This document shows, in pieces, positions 47,376 to 58,295 of a stretch of DNA of 64,000 nucleotides. A program made the position numbers and the translations under genes. The stretch comes from Caenorhabditis remanei (Eukaryota; Nematoda; Chromadorea; Rhabditida; Rhabditidae): positions 1 through 64,000 of the forward strand of contig NW_026526038.1 of NCBI RefSeq assembly GCF_010183535.1, given 5' to 3'. How positions within the stretch are numbered: the first letter of the stretch is position 1; each line of letters starts with the position of its first letter. The notes under the pieces are model-generated. The model worked only from the letters and a program-made list of their open reading frames with translations. It was not told the DNA's origin and did no database searches.

Positions 47376-50300
47376 TCAACTCTCTTGCCAATTTCCATCT
47401 CCTCTAACTTCTCACTCTAATTTTTTTTTACCACTTCCTTCTTCCGATGTTTCCAACCTTTCTTCCTCTTCTCCGGCTAGCCTCATTGAACAGTCTGACA
47501 TACGAATCGACATAGTGCTCTCCAGTGTGTAAGTATCGATACGACTTTCTCGATACTAGCCCATTTCGAGAAATTATCGATAAATTTCCCGGGAAAAATT
47601 TCTCGAAACTTTCTCGAAACTTTCTCGATATTTCTCGAAAGTATCGATACTTTCTCGAGAAATTTTGAGTGATTTCTCGATACTTTCTCGATACTTTCGA
47701 GACGTCTCGATACTTTTCCCGGGAAATTGTGCTTTGTCAACAGTGTCATTTTTCTTTAATGTGTTTCGCAACCGGACGTTTCGAAACCGGTCATTTCGCA
47801 ACCGGACGTTTCGAAACCGGTCATTTCGCAACCGGACGTTTAGAAACCGGTCATTTCGCAACCGGACATTTCGAAACCGGTCATTTCGCAACCGGACATT
47901 TCGAAACCGGTCATTTCGCAACCGGACGTTTTGAAACCGGTCATTTCGCAACCGGACGTTTCGCAACCGGACGTTTCGAAACCGGACATTATGAAACGTC
48001 CGGTTGCGAAATGACCGGTTTCGAAACGTCCGGTTGCGAAATGACCGGTTTCGAAACGTCCGGTTGCGAAATGACCGGTTTCGAAATGTCCGGTTGCGAA
48101 ATGACCGGTTTCTAAACATTCAGTTTCAAAACACACTGCAGACTGTTTGATTTATCGGGAAATTATCGAAACTCTGGGTCTCGATACCATCAATTTTCGA
48201 GAAAAGTATCGAGAAAGTATCGATACTTTTGTGATCAAAAAAGTCTCGATACTTTCTCGAGAAACGTCTCGATAAATTTCTCGAGAAAGTATCGGGAAAG
48301 TATCGATAAAATTTATCGGGAAATTTCTCGATACTTTTTCGAGAAATTTCTCGAGAAATTTCTCGGGAAATTTCTCGAAGCGGTCTCGAAACCACACACT
48401 GGTGCTCTCTAACGTACGCAGCGTCGCCAGCCTTTCCAAAATTTCCTTAATTATTGATTTCTTTCGATCTTCTGAACACCACCTTCTAATACTTACTGAA
48501 ACCTTTCTTGATCAACCAGTGCCTTCATCTCTTTTCTCTTCTCATGATATAAACATCACAAGGTTTGATCGAGATCCCGCCGTCCATCATAAATCTAGAG
48601 GGGGTGGAGTCGCCATACTCTCCAAAACCATCTTTACCGTATCACCAATAGAAATCAATAATTCTTTCCACTACCCCCTCCACAAATCCGAAATACTAGC
48701 TTGCATGATTGCTCCTTCTGACTCTTTTTCTGACAAATTTGCTCCTTTTACCCTCTGCACTGTCTACAGACCTCCAGACCTTCATGTCTCTGAATTTGAA
48801 GCTCTCATGAATCATCTCAACGTAGTTCTCCCCCTTGATTCTTGTCTCCTCATGGGAGACATCAATTTTCCCGAAATCTCCTGGGGACTTAACCGTCCTT
48901 CTCTCCATAAGTTCCAAAGCTTCTTGAATTCGCGTGGGCTCACCCAACACATCACTTTTCCCACTAGACTCGGTACGACATCCTCGAATATCCAGGACCT
49001 CATCATCTCTTCTGACGACGTTCCTATCTACAAACTTGAAAGAATCCCACCTCTCCTGAATTCCGATCATCTATCTATCCACTGTGTTTTCAGCCCGCCT
49101 TATGTTAATACTATCAGCACCCTCCAAGCGCATAAACCCTCCAACCGCCTAAATTACCGAAAATGTAACTTTAGTGCTTTAAACGCAGCGCTTGCCTCTA
49201 CCGACTGGGACATAGTTTTTAGTACCCTCCCATCCCCCTCTGATAAGTACGCTAAATTCATCTCTATTCTTTCTAGTTTAATTCTATCCCACACTCCCAC
49301 TATACCTCCCACCAAACACCGTGGTCCATCCAATCTTGCCAGACAGCTCAAGCGTGTTCGCTTCTCCTACTCAAAAGCCCTTAAGTCACCCACTCCCGCG
49401 CCCGATTTAATGCGTAAATTTCAAACTCGCATAAAGAAAATTCAGCATGACATCAAAAAACAATTATTCCGCCGGGAAAAACATATATTATCCACCGTCC
49501 ACAGTAGATCAGCGCTTGCTTTAATCAATAAACGGCTCAAATGTAGGTCTACAATTCCCCATCTATCCATTGGCTCAGACCTTATTACTTCAGATTCCTC
49601 TAAAGCATCCATATTTGCTGCCGAATTCCTCTCCAACTACAACACTAGCACCCACTCTCCACCTACCTTGGTTCCCAATAACCCCTCTTCTCCCGCCCAC
49701 CCTCAGTCTTCCAGAGACACTTTTTCCCCTTGGGTAATCGAGCAAGTCATCTCCAAAATTCCCCCAAAATGTGGGTTCTCCCTTCACCTAACCAATTATT
49801 TCATAATCAAAAACTGCGCCACCAGCCTTGCCCTACCTCTCTCCATCATTTATTCTGAATCCCTCGAGTCCTCTGTTGTCCCCAGCGCTTGGAAACATGG
49901 GACTATTATCCCAGTTTTCAAAAAAGGGAACCCCTCATCCCCGCAAAACTATCGTCCCATCACGCTCACCGATCCATTCGCCCGCATTTTTGAAAGAATA
50001 CTTTGCCGTCAAATTAGAACGGACCTAGGTCACAGATTCTCCATCCACCAGCACGGATTTCTTGCCCGCCGTTCCTGCCCTAGTTCCCTGGTCTACTCTA
50101 CCGCAAACTATAGAAGAATCCTGAAAACTCATCATTCTCTAGACGTTGTCTTCTTTGACTTCAAGAAAGCATTTGATAAGGTAGATCACATTATTTTGCT
50201 CAAAAAACTTGCAAACTTTGGTCTGTCAAACCCTCACATCTCCTGGTTCGAAGCTTTCCTCAAAGAACGCACCTTCTCAGTAATGGTTAACGGATCCCTA

Positions 50301-51203
50301 GACAATAAAATTTCTCCTATTCCTTCGGGTGTTCCGCAAGGAACTGTATCAGGTCCCCTATTATTCTTAATCTACATAAACGACCTACTCCTGAAACTCC
50401 CACCAAACATTCATTTTGCCGCTTTTGCTGATGATATCAAATTGTATTCCCATGACCCAGTTCTCCTCCAACACGGTATAAACCTAGTATCCAAATGGGC
50501 CTCCGCCAACGCTTTGCCGTTAGCTCACACTAAAACCTCTCTTCTTAGGCTAGGTCCCGAAAACTCTCGTCACCCATTTCATGTAGACTCCATCCCCATC
50601 TCCGAATCTACAGTAGTACGGGATTTGGGTCTATTAACCGACTCTAATCTCAAATTCGACCTTCACATTTCCAAATTATCCTCGCTAGCTTTACTCCGCT
50701 GTAATCAACTGCTGAAAGCCTTCAAGTCTAGATCTCTATCACTCTACAGACATCTTTTCAACACCTATGTTCTTCCCTTGCTTGAATATTGCTCTGTTGT
50801 TTACTCTCCTTCACCTTCTAGCGTTCTGTCTCAAAAACTGGAAAAACCACTCAGATTATTCACTAGAAAAGTTCTACAACGATGCAACATCCCTTATTCT
50901 TCATATCTCGACCGTCTCGAAATTCTCGACATTTACTCAGTCCGCCATCGCAGACTTAAATCTCAACTAATCTTACTTTATAAATTTATATGCGGCGCAG
51001 CGTACTTACCAAATATCCAGTCGTATGTCAGACTGTCCAATTCGGCTAGACGACCCATGACTTTAATTTGTGTTAGGCCTGATATTAAGGATTTTTTCTC
51101 TAATTCAATCCCCCTATGGAATTCTGTCACATGTAATACCCATAAGTTCTTTTCTCCCGGTGAATTTGTCTCCCTTCTCAATCATTCAATTATTAGACTA
51201 TGA
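47376..51203 (+). pseudogene. LINE copy D ORF2, split by an 879-bp insertion
   Basis: ORF2 is interrupted at its endonuclease start by the hAT-like insertion (47523-48401). Downstream, 933 codons stay open to the stop at 51203 with RT motifs intact (FFDFKKAFDKVDH, GVPQGTVSGP, FADD). Within the endonuclease two motif changes are private to this copy: GDINFPEISW for GDFNFPEISW, and NIQDLI for NILDLI. Copies A, B and C all keep the usual residues. Without the insertion the upstream frame would continue through a run of nine T (eight in copy B) toward ORF1. Not functional as it stands. Confidence 0.9.
47523..48401. mobile_element. 879-bp hAT-like foldback element with inverted tandem arrays
   Basis: Exact 8-bp target duplication GTGCTCTC (47515-47522 and 48402-48409), single in LINE copies A, B and C. 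Ends CAGTGTGT on both strands. An 8-bp TSD with CAGTG-type ends fits hAT. The outer arms are rich in TATCGATA, TTTCTCGA and TTCCCGGGAAA words. The interior has a 30-bp tandem repeat (CGCAACCGGACGTTTCG plus AAACCGGTCATTT) about seven times in one direction (47767-47985), then about four times inverted (47990-48120). Non-autonomous; open frames arise because 30 is divisible by three. Confidence 0.9.
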
Positions 51204-51446
51204 TCTCCCCCTGTGAATTCGCTCTTTACCTTGCCCCCTCTCCCCTTCTCGCTTATTTCATTCATATCTTCTCTCCTCATATCAATTGATTCTCGTTCCC
51301 CCATTTTTTTCCCCCATACTTCCTGACTTAATTATCTTGCTTTCCACGTATTTCCCCTCCTACCAGGTCTTTAGCCTCGTGAGGGGCTTGATCCGGTCTC
51401 CTGTATATTTTAATGATTTATATCCCAGTCAATAAATTAAATTAAA
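51204..51446 (+). other. LINE copy D 3' UTR and tail
   Basis: About 240 bp from the ORF2 stop to AATAAATTAAATTAAA, which abuts a satellite monomer inside AAAATGTCC. This is the only LINE copy here with its natural 3' end, a short A/T tandem tail instead of a long poly(A), as usual for CR1-type elements. It shows the LINE inserted into the 46-bp satellite. Confidence 0.8.
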
Positions 51447-54400
51447 ATGTCCGACAGACATTTTCGAGTACTTCAAAAAATGTATTCAGAAAATGTCCGA
51501 CAGACATTTTCGAGTACTTCAAAAAATGTATTCAGAAAATGTCCGACAGACATTTTCGAATACTTCAAAAAATGTATTCAGAAAATGTCCGACAGACATT
51601 TTCGAATACTTCAAAAAATGTATTCAGAAAATGTCCGACAGACATTTTCGAGTACTTCAAAAAATGTATTCAGAAAATGTCCGACAGACATTTTCGAATA
51701 CTTCAAAAAATGTATTCAGAAAATGTCCGACAGACATTTTCGAGCACTTCAAAAAATGTATTCAGAAAATGTCCGACAGACATTTTCGAATACTTCAAAA
51801 AATGTATTCAGAAAATGTCCGACAGACATTTTCGAGCACTTCAAAAAATGTATTCAGAAAATGTCCGACAGACATTTTCGAGTACTTCAAAAAATGTATT
51901 CAGAAAATGTCCGACAGACATTTTCGAATACTTCAAAAAATGTATTCAGAAAATGTCCGACAGACATTTTCGAGTACTTCAAAAAATGTATTCAGAAAAT
52001 GTCCGACAGACATTTTCGAGTACTTCAAAAAATGTATTCAGAAAATGTCCGACAGACATTTTCGAGTACTTCAAAAAATGTATTCAGAAAATGTCCGACA
52101 GACATTTTCGAGTACTTCAAAAAATGTATTCAGAAAATGTCCGACAGACATTTTCGAATACTTCAAAAAATGTATTCAGAAAATGTCCGACAGACATTTT
52201 CGAGTACTTCAAAAAATGTATTCAGAAAATGTCCGACAGACATTTTCGAGTACTTCAAAAAATGTATTCAGAAAATGTCCGACAGACATTTTCGAATACT
52301 TCGGAACATGTATTCAGAAAATGTCCGACAGACATTTTCGAGTACTTCAAAAAATGTATTCAGAAAATGTCCGACAGACATTTTCGAGTACTTCGGAACA
52401 TGTATTCAGAAAATGTCCGACAGACATTTTCGAATACTTCGGAACATGTATTCAGAAAATGTCCGACAGACATTTTCGAGTACTTCGGAACATGTATTCA
52501 GAAAATGTCCGACAGACATTTTCGAATACTTCGGAACATGTATTCAGAAAATGTCCGACAGACATTTTCGAATACTTCGGAACATGTATTCAGAAAATGT
52601 CCGACAGACATTTTCGAGTACTTCGGAACATGTATTCAGAAAATGTCCGACAGACATTTTCGAGTACTTCGGAACATGTATTCAGAAAATGTCCGACAGA
52701 CATTTTCGAATACTTCGGAACATGTATTCAGAAAATGTCCGACAGACATTTTCGAGTACTTCGGAACATGTATTCAGAAAATGTCCGACAGACATTTTCG
52801 AGCACTTCAAAAAATGTATTCAGAAAATGTCCGACAGACATTTTCGAGTACTTCAAAAAATGTATTCAGAAAATGTCCGACAGACATTTTCGAGTACTTC
52901 GGAACATGTATTCAGAAAATGTCCGACAGACATTTTCGAGCACTTCAAAAAATGTATTCAGAAAATGTCCGACAGACATTTTCGAATACTTCAAAAAATG
53001 TATTCAGAAAATGTCCGACAGACATTTTCGAGTACTTCAAAAAATGTATTCAGAAAATGTCCGACAGACATTTTCGAGTACTTCAAAAAATGTATTCAGA
53101 AAATGTCCGACAGACATTTTCGAATACTTCGGAACATGTATTCAGAAAATGTCCGACAGACATTTTCGAATACTTCGGAACATGTATTCAGAAAATGTCC
53201 GACAGACATTTTCGAGTACTTCAAAAAATGTATTCAGAAAATGTCCGACAGACATTTTCGAGTACTTCGGAACATGTATTCAGAAAATGTCCGACAGACA
53301 TTTTCGAATACTTCGGAACATGTATTCAGAAAATGTCCGACAGACATTTTCGAGTACTTCGGAACATGTATTCAGAAAATGTCCGACAGACATTTTCGAG
53401 TACTTCGGAACATGTATTCAGAAAATGTCCGACAGACATTTTCGAATACTTCGGAACATGTATTCAGAAAATGTCCGACAGACATTTTCGAATACTTCGG
53501 AACATGTATTCAGAAAATGTCCGACAGACATTTTCGAGTACTTCGGAACATGTATTCAGAAAATGTCCGACAGACATTTTCGAGTACTTCAAAAAATGTA
53601 TTCAGAAAATGTCCGGCAGACATTTTCGAATACTTCGGAACATGTATTCAGAAAATGTCCGACAGACATTTTCGAATACTTCGGAACATGTATTCAGAAA
53701 ATGTCCGACAGACATTTTCGAGTACTTCGGAACATCTATTCAGAAAATGTCCGACAGACATTTTCGAGTACTTCAAAAAATGTATTCAGAAAATGTCCGA
53801 CAGACATTTTCGAATACTTCGGAACATGTATTCAGAAAATGTCCGACAGACATTTTCGAGTACTTCGGAACATGTATTCAGAAAATGTCCGACAGACATT
53901 TTCGAGTACTTCAAAAAATGTATTCAGAAAATGTCCGACAGACATTTTCGAATACTTCGGAACATGTATTCAGAAAATGTCCGACAGACATTTTCGAGTA
54001 CTTCGGAACATGTATTCAGAAAATGTCCGACAGACATTTTCGAGTACTTCGGAACATGTATTCAGAAAATGTCCGACAGACATTTTCGAATACTTCGGAA
54101 CATGTATTCAGAAAATGTCCGACAGACATTTTCGAGTACTTCGGAACATGTATTCAGAAAATGTCCGACAGACATTTTCGAATACTTCGGAACATGTATT
54201 CAGAAAATGTCCGACAGACATTTTCGAATACTTCGGAACATGTATTCAGAAAATGTCCGACAGACATTTTCGAGTACTTCGGAACATGTATTCAGAAAAT
54301 GTCCGACAGACATTTTCGAATACTTCGGAACATGTATTCAGAAAATGTCCGACAGACATTTTCGAGTACTTCAAAAAATGTATTCAGAAAATGTCCGACA

Positions 54401-54901
54401 GACATTTTCGAGTACTTCAAAAAATGTATTCAGAAAATGTCCGACAGACATTTTCGAATACTTCGGAACATGTATTCAGAAAATGTCCGACAGACATTTT
54501 CGAGTACTTCGGAACATGTATTCAGAAAATGTCCGACAGACATTTTCGAGTACTTCAAAAAATGTATTCAGAAAATGTCCGACAGACATTTTCGAGTACT
54601 TCGGAACATGTATTCAGAAAATGTCCGACAGACATTTTCGAATACTTCGGAACATGTATTCAGAAAATGTCCGACAGACATTTTCGAATACTTCGGAACA
54701 TGTATTCAGAAAATGTCCGACAGACATTTTCGAGTACTTCGGAACATGTATTCAGAAAATGTCCGACAGACATTTTCGAGTACTTCGGAACATGTATTCA
54801 GAAAATGTCCGACAGACATTTTCGAATACTTCGGAACATGTATTCAGAAAATGTCCGACAGACATTTTCGAGTACTTCGGAACATGTATTCAGAAAATGT
54901 C
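51447..54901 (+). repeat. 46-bp satellite, second plus array (about 75 monomers)
   Basis: Starts with CAAAAAATG-type monomers and shifts to CGGAACATG types after about 52300, both mixed thereafter. Rare variants include GAGCACTTC (four times between 51740 and 52930), CCGGCAG at 53614 and ACATCTATTC at 53734. It ends inside a hairpin (AAAATGTCAGC) at the 180-bp repeat. No stop codon in any plus frame, hence long but meaningless open frames. Confidence 0.97.
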
Positions 54902-55881
54902 AGCAAATTTTATGCTTTGTAAGATTCTTTTTAGTTTGTTTCATTATCTTTCAAACCAAAAAGTTATAAATGATATTCTCGTTTTAGACCCAAATCTATC
55001 CGAAAGTTGCCTTTCGACGTTCTGTTGACTCTATATAATTTGTATCGAACGATATTGTAAGGAGTTACCCAGTATTTTGTAGCAAATTTTATGCTCTGTA
55101 AGATTCTTTTCAGTTTGTTTCATTATCTTTCAAACCAAAAAAGTTATAAATGATATTCTCGTTTTAGACCCAAATCTATCCGAAAGTTGCCTTTCGACGT
55201 TCTGTTGACTCTATATAATTTGTATCGAACGAGATTGTAAGGAGTTACCCAGTATTTTGTAGCAAATTTTATGTTCTGTAAGATTCTTTTTAGTTTGTTT
55301 CATTATCTTTCAAACCAAAAAAGTTATAAATGATATTCTCGTTTTAGACCCAAATCTATCCGAAAGTTGCCTTTCGACGTTCTGTTGACTCTATATAATT
55401 TGTATCGAACGATATTGTAAGGAGTTACCCAGTATTTTGTAGCAATTTTCATGTTTTGTAAGATTCTTTTTAGTTTGTTTCATTATCTTTTAAACCAAAA
55501 AAGATATAAAGGATATTCTCGTTTTTGACCCAAATCTATCCGAAAGTTGCCTTTCGACGTTCTGTTGACTAGATATAATTTGTATCGAACGATATTGTAA
55601 TGAGTTTTCCAGTATTTTGTAGCAAATTTTATGTTTTGTAAGATTCTTTTTAGTTCGTTTCATTATCTTTTTAACCAAAAAAGATATAAAGGATATTCTC
55701 GTTTTTGACCCAAATCTATCCGAAAGTTGTCTTTCGACGTTCTGTTGACTGTATATGATTTGTATCGAACGATATTTGAATGAGTTTTCCATTATTTTGT
55801 AGCAAATTTTATGTTTTGTAAGATTCTTTTTAGTTCGTTTCATTATCTTTTAAACCAAAAAAGATATAAAGGATATTCTCG
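54902..55881 (+). repeat. 180-bp tandem repeat, 5.5 copies
   Basis: Copies start at 54902, 55081, 55261, 55441, 55621 and 55801; the last is cut at 55881 by the retrotransposon. Copies 1-3 are almost identical, 4-6 differ at many shared sites (GTTATAAATG against GATATAAAGG). Words include TTTCATTATCTTT and CTATCCGAAAGTTGCCTTTC. 180 is divisible by three, which explains the minus-strand open frame at 55490-55843. Confidence 0.96.
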
Positions 55882-55889
55882 CAAACTAG

Positions 55890-56719
55890 CGTTGCAACTA
55901 GCAAGTAAAGTATATATCCCTTACTAATTACAAATCAGGTATGGTAGATTACTAGTGAGAGAGAGTAAGAGAGACGAGAGTAATATAGACGAAAGGAACA
56001 CAAGGAGAGACCGAACGGAAGGTAAACGAGAAGGAGACGAGGAGGACATACCGAGGAGTCGACGAAGACAGAATAGAGAGGATAATGTAGAATAAATTGG
56101 AATAAAAGATGTATATTTTGAATGCCTAAACTGTAAGAGAAGAAGTGTAAACAACGGAAGGAATCTGAAATGAGAGAACAAGAGATTGGGTGTATTAAAG
56201 ATTTATTATGTTTAATCAATAAGACTATAATGAAGTCCTTTGAATATAGGTGAAATTCTAAGTGAAATAGGGGGAACTTAAATGCCATCGTTTTTGACGG
56301 ACTTTGTGAGCTTTTCTAGTTGAGCGAGGGACGAAAATGGTGTAAATCATATTGAGGAGACGAGGGAAAACTAAAAAAGGGTGAAGAAAAGGTTAAAAAA
56401 AAGGGGACAAAGCATTGGTAAAGAAAAACGCTGCAAAAACGTCCACCGCCCGTCTTCGAAACTCCCTCCGGCCGCACAGCGAGAGAGAGGAGACGCCAGA
56501 GAAAACGATGTCTCAACGGGGCGCGAATGCAGTCGACCAGTCGAGAGGGAAACAGCAGAAGGCGAATCCGGGGAAAGCTACGACGGGGAATCTGAAAAGG
56601 GGGGTTTAAAAGGGGAGAGCTTTTGCTCTGTGAATGGTATTGGTCTGATATATATTCATTACTGTGTTTGGGTTACTTCTGTTACTAAACGACTTGTGGA
56701 ATCAATGGATTCCACAACA
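55890..56719 (-). repeat. 3' LTR of BEL/Pao element
   Basis: Positions 56190-56719 (U3 side) match the other LTR at roughly 97 percent with a few indels, while 55890-56190 matches 61316-61625 only loosely. The tip is a hairpin, TTGTGGAATC and GATTCCACAA around AATG. The opposite end reads CGTTGCAAC instead of the expected TGTTGTGG. Confidence 0.85.
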
Positions 56720-56730
56720 CTCCCCCCCCG
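56720..56730 (-). promoter_or_regulatory. Polypurine tract
   Basis: On the minus strand CGGGGGGGGAG directly precedes the 3' LTR terminus TGTTGTGG. This is the expected plus-strand primer for LTR retroelements. Confidence 0.85.
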
Positions 56731-56752
56731 GGCGAAATTCCGAGGAAGGTAC

Positions 56753-58114
56753 TTAGTCGGAACTCAAGTCATTGCCGTAGTTCTTCAGTCCTTCCTTTGC
56801 TTTTCTTGAAGGCATGATTCGAGTGGGTTTGGACTGTGCGGAAATTGCCGACTTGACGGCTGGGTCTTGTGGAGTCTTGGGGGTGGTGTGTTCTGCGTGA
56901 ATGTCTGTGTCGTCCTCGATTTCTAATGGAATCAGCTGGTTGACAGCTCTTTCTTTGCTGGATCCATTTACAGACACCGTGACTGATCGAATATTGGGGT
57001 GTTCGCCTTTTACGGCTGTAATTCGACCGAGAGGCCATCTGTGTCTTGGGATGAGTTCTTCGTTTATGAGAACGAGTTGCCCAACCTTTGGCGGGGTGAT
57101 ACTGTATCTGTTCGTTTTCTTCGCATTTTCACGAAGAAGTAGAAGATAAGATGATGACCAGATGTTCCATAACTTGTTCAGAGTCTCGTCTAGTTTCATC
57201 AGGTGTTGACGGGTTTCAGATTCTGTGGTGGATATGGTTGGATTATAGCTTGGATCTCCGGCATTATTATCGGTGTCATTTGGAACGTCGATGAGAACGG
57301 ATGGGAGTAGAAAGTCGATCGGACGTAGAACAGGGACGTCGTCTTTATCAGACGGATTCCTGATGAGTGGACGTGAGTTAATGACTCCTTCGACTCTTTT
57401 CAGCGTGTAGTGGAGTTCTGGGAATGTGTAGGTGAGTTTTCCCAGTACTTTTCTGAATTGGCTTTTTGCGATTCCCACTACTCGTTCATAGATTCCACCC
57501 ATCCAGGGTGCGAGGGGTGTGATGTGTTTGAAGTTGATGTCGTGTTGAGCTAAGAAACAGATCATGTTTGGATCCGCTGAGTAGTCTCGCATATCTTTCT
57601 CGAGAATAGATTGGCCGAGTTTGAATGTTTGAGCGTTATCTGAATAGAGATAACGCGGCACGCCTCGTTGGCCAAAAATGGCTTTGAGGGCTCCGATGTA
57701 GCTCTTAGTTGAGCTGTCAGCGCACAGTTCGAGGTGTGTGCATCTTGTTGTAAGGCATGTGTAGACGATAGCGTAGGCTTTCTCTTGTGTATCGAACTGT
57801 GACACTTTGTACCGTAATGGACCAAAGAAGTCGATTCCTACTTTAGAGAAGGGGGTGGATGGAACTGTTCTGTTGTTGTTGAGTGTAGTTGTGTATGGGT
57901 ATTGAAAGGGAAGGCCTTTTACCTTTTTACAGGCTACACATTTGGAGATGATCGACCTTGCTAATCTTCCATCAGCTTTGATCCAGTATTTGGTTCTGAT
58001 TGCCATTTGTAGATACTGAGTCGGTAGATGTGTATTCTGTACGTGGATTTCTTGAGCTAGTAGTGTAGCCAGTTTATGCTCAGAATGGATCAGGATGGGT
58101 TGGCTGGTTTCCAT
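56753..58114 (-). pseudogene. BEL/Pao integrase domain, out of frame with RT/RNase H
   Basis: 453 aa from the first Met; the frame is open upstream to at least 58330, so the Met is probably not a native start. The N-terminal zinc-binding pattern is visible (IHVQNTH, then CVACKK). The core DDE residues are present: GIDFFGP, YSDNAQTF and GIYERVV. A C-terminal basic region (VGQLVLINEELIPRHRWPLG) is typical of Pao integrases. Integrase inserts the cDNA copy. Because the RNase H frame ends at 58296 and this frame overlaps it, a single-base shift near 58300-58330 splits pol. That could be a disabling mutation, sequencing error or programmed shift; mutation is the simplest. Confidence 0.85.
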
Positions 58115-58295
58115 AGGGATATTCGGTGAAGAGAAGTGTCTCTGGGTTCTCCATAAGCCATCTTTTGACTGGAAAGGTTTCAGGTTATCCTTGAATTTCC
58201 AGTTGTTGCTATCGGCTTCGTTATAATGTTCTTGGAAGATAGCTAGTCTTGCGATTAGTCGTCTTTGGACTTCTCTTTCCGTTTCATTCTCAATT

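Noticed and set aside
47574..48136. Open frames in both directions rich in FRNRTFRNRSF or ETGHFATG
   Set aside because: Caused by the 30-bp tandem repeat inside the hAT-like insertion.
55490..55843. 117-codon minus-strand frame
   Set aside because: The 180-bp repeat is a multiple of three, so an open phase is kept across copies.
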